10,756 nucleotides of DNA from an uncultured Chloroflexota bacterium (GCA_937967325.1 CALBSQ010000127.1:1-10756), one strand, 5' to 3'; shown: positions 1 to 7,599, counted from the first letter of the stretch. A program made the numbers and translations. Notes: generated by a model from the sequence alone, not told the origin.

Positions 1-222
1 TGCCGGGGCGGGGACTGCGGTCCGCCGCCAGAGCACGCGACTGCCGTCGGGACAGGTTGGTACGTCGTCCTCCTGTGCTGGAGGCGCGGGCTCCTTTGGA
101 ATCGATCGGCGCACCGCAGTGCCGTGCTCTGGCGGCGGACCGCAGTCCCCGCCCCAGCACACCCGCTACTCGCTGGGGTAACGATGAGGCCCTAGAGAGC
201 CACGTTTGAGAGGATTCACCGA
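1..222. other. Non-coding leader region before the lipoprotein gene
   Basis: No convincing gene lies in these 222 bases. They contain the 33-bp inverted repeat and, from 156 onward, a 67-bp stretch ending in the Shine-Dalgarno sequence of the downstream gene (GAGAGGA, 208-214). I could not identify a good -35/-10 pair; the promoter may lie in or before the inverted repeat. Confidence 0.6.
5..155. repeat. Long perfect inverted repeat (33-bp arms, 85-nt loop)
   Basis: Bases 5-37 are the exact reverse complement of bases 123-155; the match breaks on both sides (4/156 and 38/122). The 85-nt interior holds a small CCTCC/GGAGG hairpin (69-73 with 80-84). As RNA this would be one very stable stem. 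No T-run follows, so it is not a classic intrinsic terminator. It could be a small non-autonomous mobile element, a dispersed palindromic repeat, or a leader structure for the lipoprotein gene that starts 67 bp beyond it. The left flank is cut by the window, so target duplications cannot be assessed. Confidence 0.85.
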
Positions 223-1755
223 ATGACCACTTCAGCAAAACGCACGCGGCGAGAACTGCTCCGTATCACGGTACAAGCCACCGCACTGGTCGCGACGGCG
301 TCGCTCGCCGCCTGCGGAGGCGGCGCGGCTGCCATCACAACATCATCCAGCCAGGCGGCCCCGGCAAGCAGTGCCGCCAGTGCTGCAACTGCGACCACAG
401 TCACAAGCGGCAGTTCCGCCGCCGCTTCGAGCGCCGCCAATGCGACTCCCGCCAGCGCGGCGACATCGACGAGCGCGGCGGCCTCCAGCAGCGCGGCAAC
501 TGCTGGTAGCGCCGCCACCTCAGCCAGCGCCTCGGCGACCAGGGCAGCGACGAAGGTCACAGTACTCACACATTGGGACCCGGCGACGACACTGAAGGCG
601 TTCCTGCCATACGTGAACGAGTATCAACAGACGCATCCCGGCGTGACAGTCGAGGTGAGCACGGTCGCGTTCGACCAGTTGCTCAACAAGATCACCGTGG
701 CGCAGGCATCCGGCTCGATCTACGACGTCTATCATATCTACGACCTGTGGCTGGCTGAGCTGGTGAAGAATCGCGCGGTCGCCTCGGCGCCGCAAGATGT
801 CGATGGCGTGATCAGGGGAGCCTACCCCTCGGGCGCCGTCGACGCGGTGAGCAGCCAGGGCCACCTGTACGGTTTCCCGACTGAGATCGACACCTACGCG
901 CTGAACTACAACAGGCGGCTATTCCAGGAGGCCGGCGTGGCCGACCCACCGAAGACCTGGGCGGAGCTGACGGCAGCCGCGCAAAAGCTCACCAAGGTCG
1001 ACGGCTCAGGCGCGATAACCCAGGAGGGATTCGGGTTGATCACCGGCTGGGATGCCGGCGTCCTCCACCCGTGGCTGTCACTCCTCTGGTCCAACGGCGG
1101 CGAATTCGTTACCGGCGACTTCAAGAAGGCGCAGTTCAATAGCAATCAGGGGCTAGAGACGCTCGATCTGTATCAACAGTCCATCGGCCAGAAGGTCACC
1201 GACCCGAAGATGGCGAAGGGGTACACGGCGAACTTCATCGGCGGCAAGACGGCCATGCTTATCATGGCCAACTGGTGGCAGTCGGCCTTGCAGTCCAAGA
1301 TGAAGGACAGCTACGCGGACGTGGCGACCGCTCCCATCCCGACGGGCCCGTCGGGGACCAAATCGACCGCCGTAGCCTATGCCTGGCTATTCGCCGTCGA
1401 TCCGACCAGCAAGGTCCAGCCCGACGCCTGGCAATTCCTGCAGTGGGTCAACGGTCCGGCCGCTGGCGGCAAGTCCTCCCGAATGGGCGACTGGCTGCTT
1501 GGTCAGGGCATCCTGCCCAGCCGTAACAGCGACCTGACGGCCCACCAGACGGAGCTGGGCACCCCGTTCCTCAAGCCGTACGTGGATGCCTTGCAGACCG
1601 CGCGACCCTTCCCCATCGTCTTGGCCGGCACGGAGATCACCACAGATATGCAAAAGCAGATCGAGGGAGTGGTGCTCAACAATGCCGCGCCGAAGGACGC
1701 GCTCATCGCCGCCGAAACGCAGATCAACGCGCTGCTGCAGAAGAACTACGGGTAG
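223..1755 (+). CDS. ABC transporter extracellular solute-binding lipoprotein (family 1, sugar-type)
   Basis: A 510-residue secreted lipoprotein expected to capture a solute, probably a sugar, outside the membrane and deliver it to an ABC permease. The N-terminus has a twin-arginine motif (TRRELLR, residues 8-14), a hydrophobic stretch and a lipobox LAAC with lipidated Cys31, which suggests Tat export followed by lipid anchoring. Residues 32-108 are an Ala/Ser/Thr-rich linker of about 77 residues, longer than usual. The binding-protein fold begins near residue 111 (KVTVLTHWDP) and shows family-1 features such as YGFPTEIDTYALNYN and PPKTWAELTAAAQKL. The ATG follows GAGAGGA (208-214) at 8-nt spacing. 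No permease or ATPase gene is visible downstream: the next gene is convergent atpG, 11 bp away. Partner genes may lie left of the window. The substrate cannot be told from sequence. Confidence 0.9.
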   Translation: MTTSAKRTRRELLRITVQATALVATASLAACGGGAAAITTSSSQAAPASSAASAATATTVTSGSSAAASSAANATPASAATSTSAAASSSAATAGSAATSASASATRAATKVTVLTHWDPATTLKAFLPYVNEYQQTHPGVTVEVSTVAFDQLLNKITVAQASGSIYDVYHIYDLWLAELVKNRAVASAPQDVDGVIRGAYPSGAVDAVSSQGHLYGFPTEIDTYALNYNRRLFQEAGVADPPKTWAELTAAAQKLTKVDGSGAITQEGFGLITGWDAGVLHPWLSLLWSNGGEFVTGDFKKAQFNSNQGLETLDLYQQSIGQKVTDPKMAKGYTANFIGGKTAMLIMANWWQSALQSKMKDSYADVATAPIPTGPSGTKSTAVAYAWLFAVDPTSKVQPDAWQFLQWVNGPAAGGKSSRMGDWLLGQGILPSRNSDLTAHQTELGTPFLKPYVDALQTARPFPIVLAGTEITTDMQKQIEGVVLNNAAPKDALIAAETQINALLQKNYG

Positions 1756-1766
1756 GTCAGGCAGCG

Positions 1767-2720
1767 CTAGCCCCGCTCCACCGCCGCGGCGCCGCCCACA
1801 ATCTCGGCCAGCTCGCGGGTGATGCCGGCCTGGCGCGCCTTGTTGAGGCTGAGGGTATACGACGCGACGAGATCTCGGGCGTTGTCGGTGGCGTTCTGCA
1901 TCGCCACCATGCGGGCGCTCTGCTCGCTGGCCTTCGACTCAAGCAACGCCTGGAAGATCTGCATCTCCACGTAGCGGGGCATGAGCGAGGAGAGCACGAC
2001 AGCAGGCTCCGGCTCGAACTCGTACAGGGCACGAGGGCCCCGCCCGCCAGGCCCGCCATCAGATCGCGAAGCGGGAACCTCCTCCCCCGCCCATCCCCTT
2101 GAAAGGGAGGGGGGAGCGTCGGCACTGCCTGATGTCACGTCTTGCCGCGCGGGAGCTACCGGCAACAACGGCACTAACGTCGGCTCCTGGCGCAGCGTGC
2201 TGATCAGGCGGGTGTAGGTGAGGTACACGGCGTCGACGCGTCCCTCTCGGAACTCGGTGATCGCGGCGCGGGCGATCCCAACGGCGTCCTCAGCGCGAGG
2301 GGTATCCCCCAGTCCCGAGAAGTCTGCGACCATGTGCCGCCCCGTTCGCAAGACGAAGTCACGTCCTTTGCGGCCGACAGCGACTACGCTGACAGGCGCC
2401 TGCTGGTCGAGAATGAAGCGCGCCAGCCGCCTGTTGATGTTGCCGGGTAGGGAACCGCAGAGCCCACGATCCGGTGTGATGTGGACGACCAGAATGTTCT
2501 GGACCGTCCGCTGCTCCTGCAGCACATCACGGTCGCTGCCGGACACGGCAGGCAGGGTGCGCAACACGTCGCGCATGGCCTCGGCGTAAGGACGCGAGCG
2601 CAATGTGCGTTCCTGGGCGATACGCAGCCGGCTGAAGGCCACCCGCTGCATTGCGCGCGTGATCTGCTGGATATTCCGAACGCTCCGGATACGCCGCCGG
2701 ATGTCTCGTGCGCTCGCCAC
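1767..2720 (-). CDS. atpG: ATP synthase F1 subunit gamma, with an internal repeat-like insert
   Basis: The gamma subunit is the central rotor shaft of F1, coupling c-ring rotation to catalysis. The N-terminal helix (ARDIRRRIRSVRNIQQITRA, residues 4-23) and the C-terminal helix with SEQSARMVAMQNATDNA (265-281) and NKARQAGITRELAEIVGGAA (293-312) are the conserved coiled-coil pair. ITPDRGLCGSLPGN (81-94) is the conserved Rossmann-domain motif. The GTG start has a strong GGAGGAG sequence that overlaps the atpA stop, 8 bp upstream. At 317 residues it is some 25-30 longer than typical. The excess is in the loop between LLPV (185-188) and YEFEP (233-237), where residues 203-230 are Gly/Pro/Arg-rich and look repeat-derived. 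The reading frame is intact, so I expect a working protein. No atpD follows. Confidence 0.95.
   Translation of the reverse strand: MASARDIRRRIRSVRNIQQITRAMQRVAFSRLRIAQERTLRSRPYAEAMRDVLRTLPAVSGSDRDVLQEQRTVQNILVVHITPDRGLCGSLPGNINRRLARFILDQQAPVSVVAVGRKGRDFVLRTGRHMVADFSGLGDTPRAEDAVGIARAAITEFREGRVDAVYLTYTRLISTLRQEPTLVPLLPVAPARQDVTSGSADAPPSLSRGWAGEEVPASRSDGGPGGRGPRALYEFEPEPAVVLSSLMPRYVEMQIFQALLESKASEQSARMVAMQNATDNARDLVASYTLSLNKARQAGITRELAEIVGGAAAVERG
2031..2117 (-). repeat. Repeat-like in-frame insert within atpG
   Basis: This stretch encodes about residues 202-230 of gamma. It is C/G-run rich, with a near-palindromic core (CCCTTTCAAGGGG on the - strand, around 2095-2107), unlike the surrounding coding sequence. 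Its translation (PPSLSRGWAGEE and following Gly/Pro/Arg residues) resembles the spurious peptides read from dispersed CCCTCCCTTTCAAGGGGAGG-type repeats in bacterial genomes; that resemblance is from memory. It sits in a variable surface loop of gamma and keeps the frame. Boundaries are approximate, because no second copy is present here to define them. Confidence 0.6.
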
Positions 2721-2728
2721 CGCTCCTC

Positions 2729-4231
<1,503 letters not shown>

Positions 4232-4261
4232 GTGGTTCTCCTTCTTTACTCCCCGTTCGCG

Positions 4262-4804
4262 TCACCGCTCCCTGAGGAGCAAATGCCGCAGCGTCGTCAG
4301 TCGCGCATCGACGCTGCCGTCCAACAAGGTATCGCCGATGCGGATGATGAGTCCGCCCAGCATGGCCGGATCGACGCGCTGATCAAGGATCACGGAGCTC
4401 GCTTGCAGGCGCTCGGCGAGCCGGACTTGCAGGTTGTCGAGCTCCTCGCGAGACAGCGGAACCGCGGACTGCACGATGGCCGTCTCGATGTGCCGCTCGC
4501 GATTCACCAGCTCGCGATAGCGCTCCGCAATGCGCGGCAGCAATAGCAACTGCTGCCGCCGAACCAGCAGGAAGAGCAGGTTCAGGACCTCCGGAGCGAC
4601 CTCCTTGGCCAGTACCGCTTCCAAGGCGGCACGAACCTGCTCGAACTTCAGGTCCGGATTGCCGAGCCGGTGCAGCGTCTGATCGCTGCCCAACCGGCTG
4701 ACGGCGGTGTTGAGATCGTTGCCCCAGCGATCCAAGGTATCCCGCTCCCTGGCGAGCTGGAACAGCGCTTCGGCGTAACGCCGCGGACGGGCAGCACCGG
4801 CCAT
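4262..4804 (-). CDS. atpH: ATP synthase F1 subunit delta
   Basis: A 180-residue delta subunit (OSCP family), the peripheral-stalk cap that joins subunit b to the top of the alpha/beta hexamer. The N-terminal helical bundle begins ARPRRYAEALFQLA (residues 5-18), the typical family opening. The C-terminal domain contains VPLSREELDNLQVRLAERL (115-133) and ends with VDPAMLGGLIIRIGDTLLDGS (143-163), matching the conserved delta C-terminal motif in which a Gly-Gly precedes the strand and Asp-Gly-Ser closes it. The ATG lies 3 bp after the atpE stop, with a weak GGGAAG Shine-Dalgarno inside atpE, so translational coupling is likely. It directly follows atpE rather than atpF, because atpF has moved to the front of the cluster. 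Confidence 0.95.
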   Translation of the reverse strand: MAGAARPRRYAEALFQLARERDTLDRWGNDLNTAVSRLGSDQTLHRLGNPDLKFEQVRAALEAVLAKEVAPEVLNLLFLLVRRQQLLLLPRIAERYRELVNRERHIETAIVQSAVPLSREELDNLQVRLAERLQASSVILDQRVDPAMLGGLIIRIGDTLLDGSVDARLTTLRHLLLRER

Positions 4805-4807
4805 GCG

Positions 4808-5062
4808 CTACTTCCCAGGTGTCGCGAAGATCAAGACGATGGCAAACACCAGGCCGATAATCGGCAACGCCTCGATCAGGCCAACGCCGATGAACATGGT
4901 GGTCAACAATGTGGCGCGTGCCTCCGGCTGACGGGCAATGCCCTCGACCGTGCGCGAGGTAACCAGACCATCGCCAATGCCGGCGCCACCAGCGCCGATG
5001 CCCAGCATGAGGCCGGCCCCGATGAACGCTCCCGCCAGCAAGATCGCGTGCTGCATATCCAC
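4808..5062 (-). CDS. atpE: ATP synthase F0 subunit c (proton-binding ring proteolipid)
   Basis: An 84-residue hairpin of two membrane helices (about 5-33 and 52-79) joined by the polar loop ARQPEA (43-48), which contacts gamma/epsilon. Several copies form the rotor ring. Glu64 in GLIEALP is the ion-carrying carboxylate. Helix 1 has GAGIGDGL with Asp31 where sodium-type c subunits carry Gln, so proton coupling is expected. This Asp and the FATPxK C-terminus recall mycobacterial subunit c. The GTG start (5062) is preferred over ATG at 5056 because GGAGGGGG (5072-5079) is 9 nt from GTG but 15 nt from ATG. It is 152 bp downstream of atpB, the widest gap inside the cluster. Confidence 0.97.
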   Translation of the reverse strand: MDMQHAILLAGAFIGAGLMLGIGAGGAGIGDGLVTSRTVEGIARQPEARATLLTTMFIGVGLIEALPIIGLVFAIVLIFATPGK

Positions 5063-5071
5063 GGACAGCTA

Positions 5072-5079
5072 CCCCCTCC
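5072..5079 (-). promoter_or_regulatory. Strong ribosome binding site deciding the atpE start
   Basis: GGAGGGGG on the - strand lies 9 nt upstream of the GTG codon at 5062-5060. This is the best-matching Shine-Dalgarno of the cluster, fitting the need for many copies of subunit c, and it selects GTG over the in-frame ATG two codons later. Confidence 0.7.
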
Positions 5080-5101
5080 AATAACCCTTTGCTCTTCGTT
5101 T

Positions 5102-5129
5102 CACGGTCGCGCCCAGCGAGCCGACCGTG
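5102..5129 (-). other. Hairpin in the atpB-atpE intergenic gap
   Basis: On the - strand CACGGTCG pairs perfectly with CGACCGTG (5122-5129 with 5102-5109) around a 12-nt loop. No T-run follows, so it is not a typical terminator. Positioned 40 nt before the atpE start codon, it could protect an atpE-led mRNA from 3'-5' or 5' decay, raising subunit c output. That role is inference. Confidence 0.55.
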
Positions 5130-5214
5130 GCGAGTCCCAGCCACCCGAGGCGGGAACCATCACGCCCACTTTCATGATATCGGCGCACCTGACAGCATCG
5201 GCACGCCATTCCTC

Positions 5215-6036
5215 TCAGGAGTGATCGGCCGTCGCCACGACGGTACCGGTCGGGCGATGCGTCTCCTCCTCCGGCTCGTGTTCAATGGCCAGGCCGACGT
5301 AGGCCAGGAACAGCATGAAGAAGATGAAGGCCTGGATGAGGCCGACGAACATGCTGAAGCCAAGCCAGATCGGCATGGGCAACAACAACAGCCATGGAAC
5401 ATTGTACAGAAGCGCCTGCAGGATCAAGATCATGATCTCGCCGGCCACGATGTTGCCGAATAACCGGAACGACAGCGTCAACGGCCTCGATAGCTCGTCG
5501 ATCACGTTGATGATGAAAAAGATCGGGGAGGGCCGCATGAGGTGCCGGACATGGCCGCCGACGCCTCGCTCCCGGATGGCTAGCCCCTGGACCAGAATGA
5601 AGGTGAAGATGCCAAGCGCCAGCGTGGTATTGAGATCGCTGGTAGGCGACTTCAGGTACGGAATGGGGATCAGGCCGATATAGTTGGAGATCAGGATAAA
5701 GACGAACACCGTGAGGGCGAGCGGCATGATCGCCGCGGCGCGCGTCCCCAGGCTGGACTCCGCTTGTGTGTTGACGAACTCCACGACGTATTCGTAGAGA
5801 TTCTGGAAACCACGAGGCACGCCGCTGGTGAAGTTACGCGACAGCAGCGCGAGCGGGACCACGATGATGGCGATCACGACCCAGGTGAGTATGATCGTGT
5901 CGGCATTGATGGTGAGCAGACCGCTGCCGAACGGCGTGAGCTGCAGCCAGTGCTCACCGATCGGGATCGGCGACTGTGCGCTCCCGGTGCTGTTTGCGGC
6001 CAGGCCAGCTCGCCAGAGGCCGTCAAGCGCTTGCAC
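5215..6036 (-). CDS. atpB: ATP synthase F0 subunit a
   Basis: A 273-residue integral membrane stator subunit that forms the two proton half-channels against the c ring. Helices lie at about 44-65, 104-126, 136-156, 193-220 and 222-252. The hallmark FRLFGNIVAGE (190-200) carries the essential Arg191, equivalent to E. coli Arg210. The last helix has GLIQAFIFF with Gln235, matching the conserved channel Gln. The frame stays open upstream to 6258 inside atpF, but I choose GTG at 6036 because AAGGAG (6046-6051) sits 9 nt upstream and the resulting length fits the family. This start overlaps the end of atpF by 14 bp. It is placed after atpF rather than before atpE-atpF. Confidence 0.95.
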   Translation of the reverse strand: MQALDGLWRAGLAANSTGSAQSPIPIGEHWLQLTPFGSGLLTINADTIILTWVVIAIIVVPLALLSRNFTSGVPRGFQNLYEYVVEFVNTQAESSLGTRAAAIMPLALTVFVFILISNYIGLIPIPYLKSPTSDLNTTLALGIFTFILVQGLAIRERGVGGHVRHLMRPSPIFFIINVIDELSRPLTLSFRLFGNIVAGEIMILILQALLYNVPWLLLLPMPIWLGFSMFVGLIQAFIFFMLFLAYVGLAIEHEPEEETHRPTGTVVATADHS

Positions 6037-6556
6037 GCGCCGCTTCTCCTTCCGCTGCCGCACCGTTGCGCACCGCGATAACCTCATCGACGGTGCGCGA
6101 AATGAGCTGATGCTGCTGGCCGGTATCCAGCGATACGCCGATAACACGTCGCGCCGCCTCGATGGTGAGGTCCACCACGTAGGAGCGCAGCTCCTGCTTG
6201 GTCTGCTCGCGCTCCTGATTGATCGCGCTGCGTGCCTGCTCGACCAGGCGGGCCGCATCGGCGCGGGCCTGAGCGATCTGCTCCTCGCGCAACTGGTCGG
6301 CCGCCTGGCGGGCGCTGGCGATGAGCGCCTGCCCCTCCGCGCGCGCCTTCTGCAGCTCCAGGAGCTGCTCGTCCTGCCGCGCCGCGGCTTCCTCGCGCGC
6401 GCGATCGGCCGCGGCCAGCGCCTCGCGTATCCGCTCCTGCCGCGCCGTCATCACCTTGGTCACCGGCTTGGCCAACCAGCGATTGAGGAAGTACAGCACG
6501 ATGAGAAATGAGGCAACCTGGAAGAGCAGGGTGATATTGAGGGTCACCGGGTTCAC
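6023..6556 (-). CDS. atpF: ATP synthase F0 subunit b
   Basis: A 177-residue peripheral-stalk subunit: one N-terminal membrane helix (about 8-26, FQVASFLIVLYFLNRWLAKP), then a long charged Ala/Glu/Gln/Arg-rich coiled coil (about 35-150) that reaches the delta subunit. RYLLNR-like LYFLNRWLAKPV after the membrane helix is typical of b. The GTG start (6556) overlaps the stop of the upstream atpI frame as GTGA, and AAAGGA (6567-6572) lies 10 nt upstream. Its 3' end overlaps atpB by 14 bp. No second b-type gene (b') is present, so a b homodimer is expected. Its location before atpB and atpE differs from the usual B-E-F-H order. Confidence 0.95.
   Translation of the reverse strand: MNPVTLNITLLFQVASFLIVLYFLNRWLAKPVTKVMTARQERIREALAAADRAREEAAARQDEQLLELQKARAEGQALIASARQAADQLREEQIAQARADAARLVEQARSAINQEREQTKQELRSYVVDLTIEAARRVIGVSLDTGQQHQLISRTVDEVIAVRNGAAAEGEAARASA
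6046..6051 (-). promoter_or_regulatory. Ribosome binding site deciding the atpB start
   Basis: AAGGAG on the - strand is 9 nt upstream of GTG at 6036-6034. It is embedded in the atpF codons GAA GGA GAA near that gene's 3' end, which argues for coupled translation of b and a. Confidence 0.7.
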
Positions 6557-7287
6557 GGCAATCGCGTCCTTTCTGGAACGGCGGTGAGGCTCACGGCGCT
6601 CCGGGCGCCAGCGATCGGGTGTTCAGCATCGGCAAGGGAGTCGAGTGAGTCTTCCAATGTATCGCCGCGCCTCCCGCTGTCATCCTGAGCGCAGCGAAGG
6701 ACCCCCGGCATTTCCTCACGCGCTGCGCGGAGTTGTTGGGGGGCCAGTCTGTCGCGCCGGGGGTCCTTCGCTGCGCTCAGGATGACAGCGGGAGGCGCTC
6801 CATGCCACCTGGCAGACCCTACGCGGCTGTCAGACGTTTGGCGCGCCAAGAGGGGAATCGGGCGCGCCTTCGGACGAGTGGTCCACCGAGGCGCGGCAGT
6901 CGGAGAGTCGGGGCATGTTCGATAGACCGCCCGCGCGGCTGTCGCGATGGCAAGGACCATCATGGCGAGCAAGCCGAGTACGAAGCTGGGAATCGAGGCG
7001 GGATCGAGCTTGATTATCACCACGGTCGCCAGGAGCACCATGCTGAACCGAAGCGTCTGCCCCTGCGACATGATCGTCGTTGCCCTCTCGCGTGGAGCTT
7101 CGGCGGCGCGGTCGATGCGGCGCACCAGCATGCTGGCGTTGAGCAACGCGACCAGGCCGCCGCAACAGAGGCCCAACGCCACATTGCGCCAACCGGCGGA
7201 CAATAGTAGCGCCCCGGCGGGCAACATGATTGCCACTGCCAGGGCGTAGACCTGCCGAACAACGGCAGAAAGGTCCGGTTTACTCAA
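6553..7287 (-). CDS. atpI: ATP synthase subunit I-like membrane protein with repeat-extended C-terminus
   Basis: A small membrane protein at the head of the cluster, in the position and with the hydrophobic profile of ATP synthase subunit I, a c-ring assembly/ion-uptake accessory. Four membrane stretches lie within residues 1-123 (about 9-31, 33-55, 79-95, 99-122), the normal size of AtpI. The start chosen is TTG at 7287, overlapping the atpZ stop as TTGA with an AGGA just upstream (short, 4-nt spacing), so the start is uncertain; the frame stays open to 7365. After residue 123 the protein has a non-membrane tail of 121 residues. Residues 164-207 of this tail are translated exactly from a 132-bp palindromic element. 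The frame ends in a GTGA overlap with atpF. The tail is probably dispensable or not conserved. Confidence 0.7.
   Translation of the reverse strand: MSKPDLSAVVRQVYALAVAIMLPAGALLLSAGWRNVALGLCCGGLVALLNASMLVRRIDRAAEAPRERATTIMSQGQTLRFSMVLLATVVIIKLDPASIPSFVLGLLAMMVLAIATAARAVYRTCPDSPTAAPRWTTRPKARPIPLLARQTSDSRVGSARWHGAPPAVILSAAKDPRRDRLAPQQLRAAREEMPGVLRCAQDDSGRRGDTLEDSLDSLADAEHPIAGARSAVSLTAVPERTRLP
6667..6798. repeat. 132-bp palindromic element with 43-bp perfect arms, inside atpI
   Basis: Bases 6667-6709 are the exact reverse complement of 6756-6798, with a 46-nt loop (6710-6755). The arms contain CATCCTGAGCGCAGCGAAGG, a motif I recognise as a very widespread dispersed bacterial repeat that gives spurious peptides such as VILSAAKD and LRCAQDDS. 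Both peptides appear here in the atpI frame. The total length, 132 bp, is 44 codons exactly, so atpI is not frameshifted and the GTGA junction with atpF is preserved. In the mRNA it would form a very long hairpin between the atpI core and atpF. Confidence 0.9.
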
Positions 7288-7508
7288 CTTATCCTGCGCC
7301 GCAAACTGAACCGGATGAGTTGCACACCGCTCACCGTGCCAACTATCAACCCGGCAAAAATGCACACCAAGATGAAGAGCGGTGCGGAATGAAATCGCGC
7401 GTCAAGCGATAGGCCAAGAAAGACGCCCAACCCCACACATACACCGAGCGTGACGCCAAACTGTGCAGCGAGCGCGAAGGCACGCCAAACTGTGAACTGG
7501 TCGTCCAC
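7284..7508 (-). CDS. atpZ: AtpZ-like small membrane protein of the ATP synthase locus
   Basis: A 74-residue protein with two membrane helices (about 11-35 and 43-66) and a basic C-terminus (RFSLRRRIS). This matches the AtpZ/AtpI family 'ATPase gene 1' type found as first gene of many atp operons, where AtpZ with AtpI is linked to divalent-cation transport or c-ring assembly. GLGVFLGLSLD in helix 1 and ILVCIFAGLIVG in helix 2 are the family's glycine-rich pattern. The start is GTG (7508) with AAAGGA 5 nt upstream. Its TGA overlaps the TTG of atpI. It is the first gene after the suf genes and the likely first gene of the atp transcript. Confidence 0.85.
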   Translation of the reverse strand: MDDQFTVWRAFALAAQFGVTLGVCVGLGVFLGLSLDARFHSAPLFILVCIFAGLIVGTVSGVQLIRFSLRRRIS

Positions 7509-7552
7509 CCGGTCCTTTCACGCACAAGTAACCCGCCTCTTTTCCGCACAGG

Positions 7553-7581
7553 ATGGTACCACACCGCCGGTCAGCCAACAA
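7553..7581 (-). promoter_or_regulatory. Possible sigma-70-type promoter for the atp cluster
   Basis: On the - strand TTGTTG (7581-7576) and TACCAT (7558-7553) are separated by 17 bp, a standard spacing, and the -10 box lies 44 bp upstream of the atpZ start. The boxes match the consensus only in part, so this is a candidate rather than a firm call; the atp cluster could also be reached by read-through from suf. Confidence 0.35.
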
Positions 7582-7599
7582 CCGGGTCCCGCCCCCGGT
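7581..7599 (-). terminator. Weak hairpin after sufD
   Basis: ACCGGG and CCCGGT form a 6-bp G/C stem with a 7-nt loop, starting 3 nt past the sufD stop on the - strand. No U-run follows (only TGTTGG), so termination would be partial at best. Confidence 0.25.

Larger units (their letters stand above)
5063..5214. other. atpB-atpE intergenic region
   Basis: These 152 bases hold the hairpin at 5102-5129 and the atpE Shine-Dalgarno. The only reading frame is a 24-codon one starting ATGAAAGTG on the - strand, without a clear ribosome binding site, which I do not call a gene. Confidence 0.6.

Noticed and set aside
46..100. T-box-like string (AGGTTGGTACGTCGTCC then CCTCC/GGAGG and CTCCTTTGG)
   Set aside because: It resembles the 3' end of a T-box leader, but the ACCGCG part of the core is missing, there is no U-run terminator, and it sits in the loop of an inverted repeat ahead of a transport gene. 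A covariance-model search with sequence left of the window would settle it.
216..569. 117-codon Ala/Val-rich frame on the - strand
   Set aside because: It is the reverse reading of the Ala/Ser/Thr linker of the lipoprotein; the hydrophobic composition is a by-product of the low-complexity tract.
5100..5175. 24-codon frame starting ATGAAAGTG on the - strand between atpB and atpE
   Set aside because: No clear ribosome binding site, no similarity I recognise, and it runs through the hairpin.
6037..6258. N-terminal extension of atpB up to 6258
   Set aside because: The frame is open but lies inside atpF, encodes Arg/Ser-rich sequence unlike subunit a, and a GTG with a good Shine-Dalgarno exists at 6036.
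6667..6798. CRISPR or insertion-sequence interpretation of the atpI palindrome
   Set aside because: There is only one pair of inverted arms, no direct repeat series with spacers, and no transposase frame.
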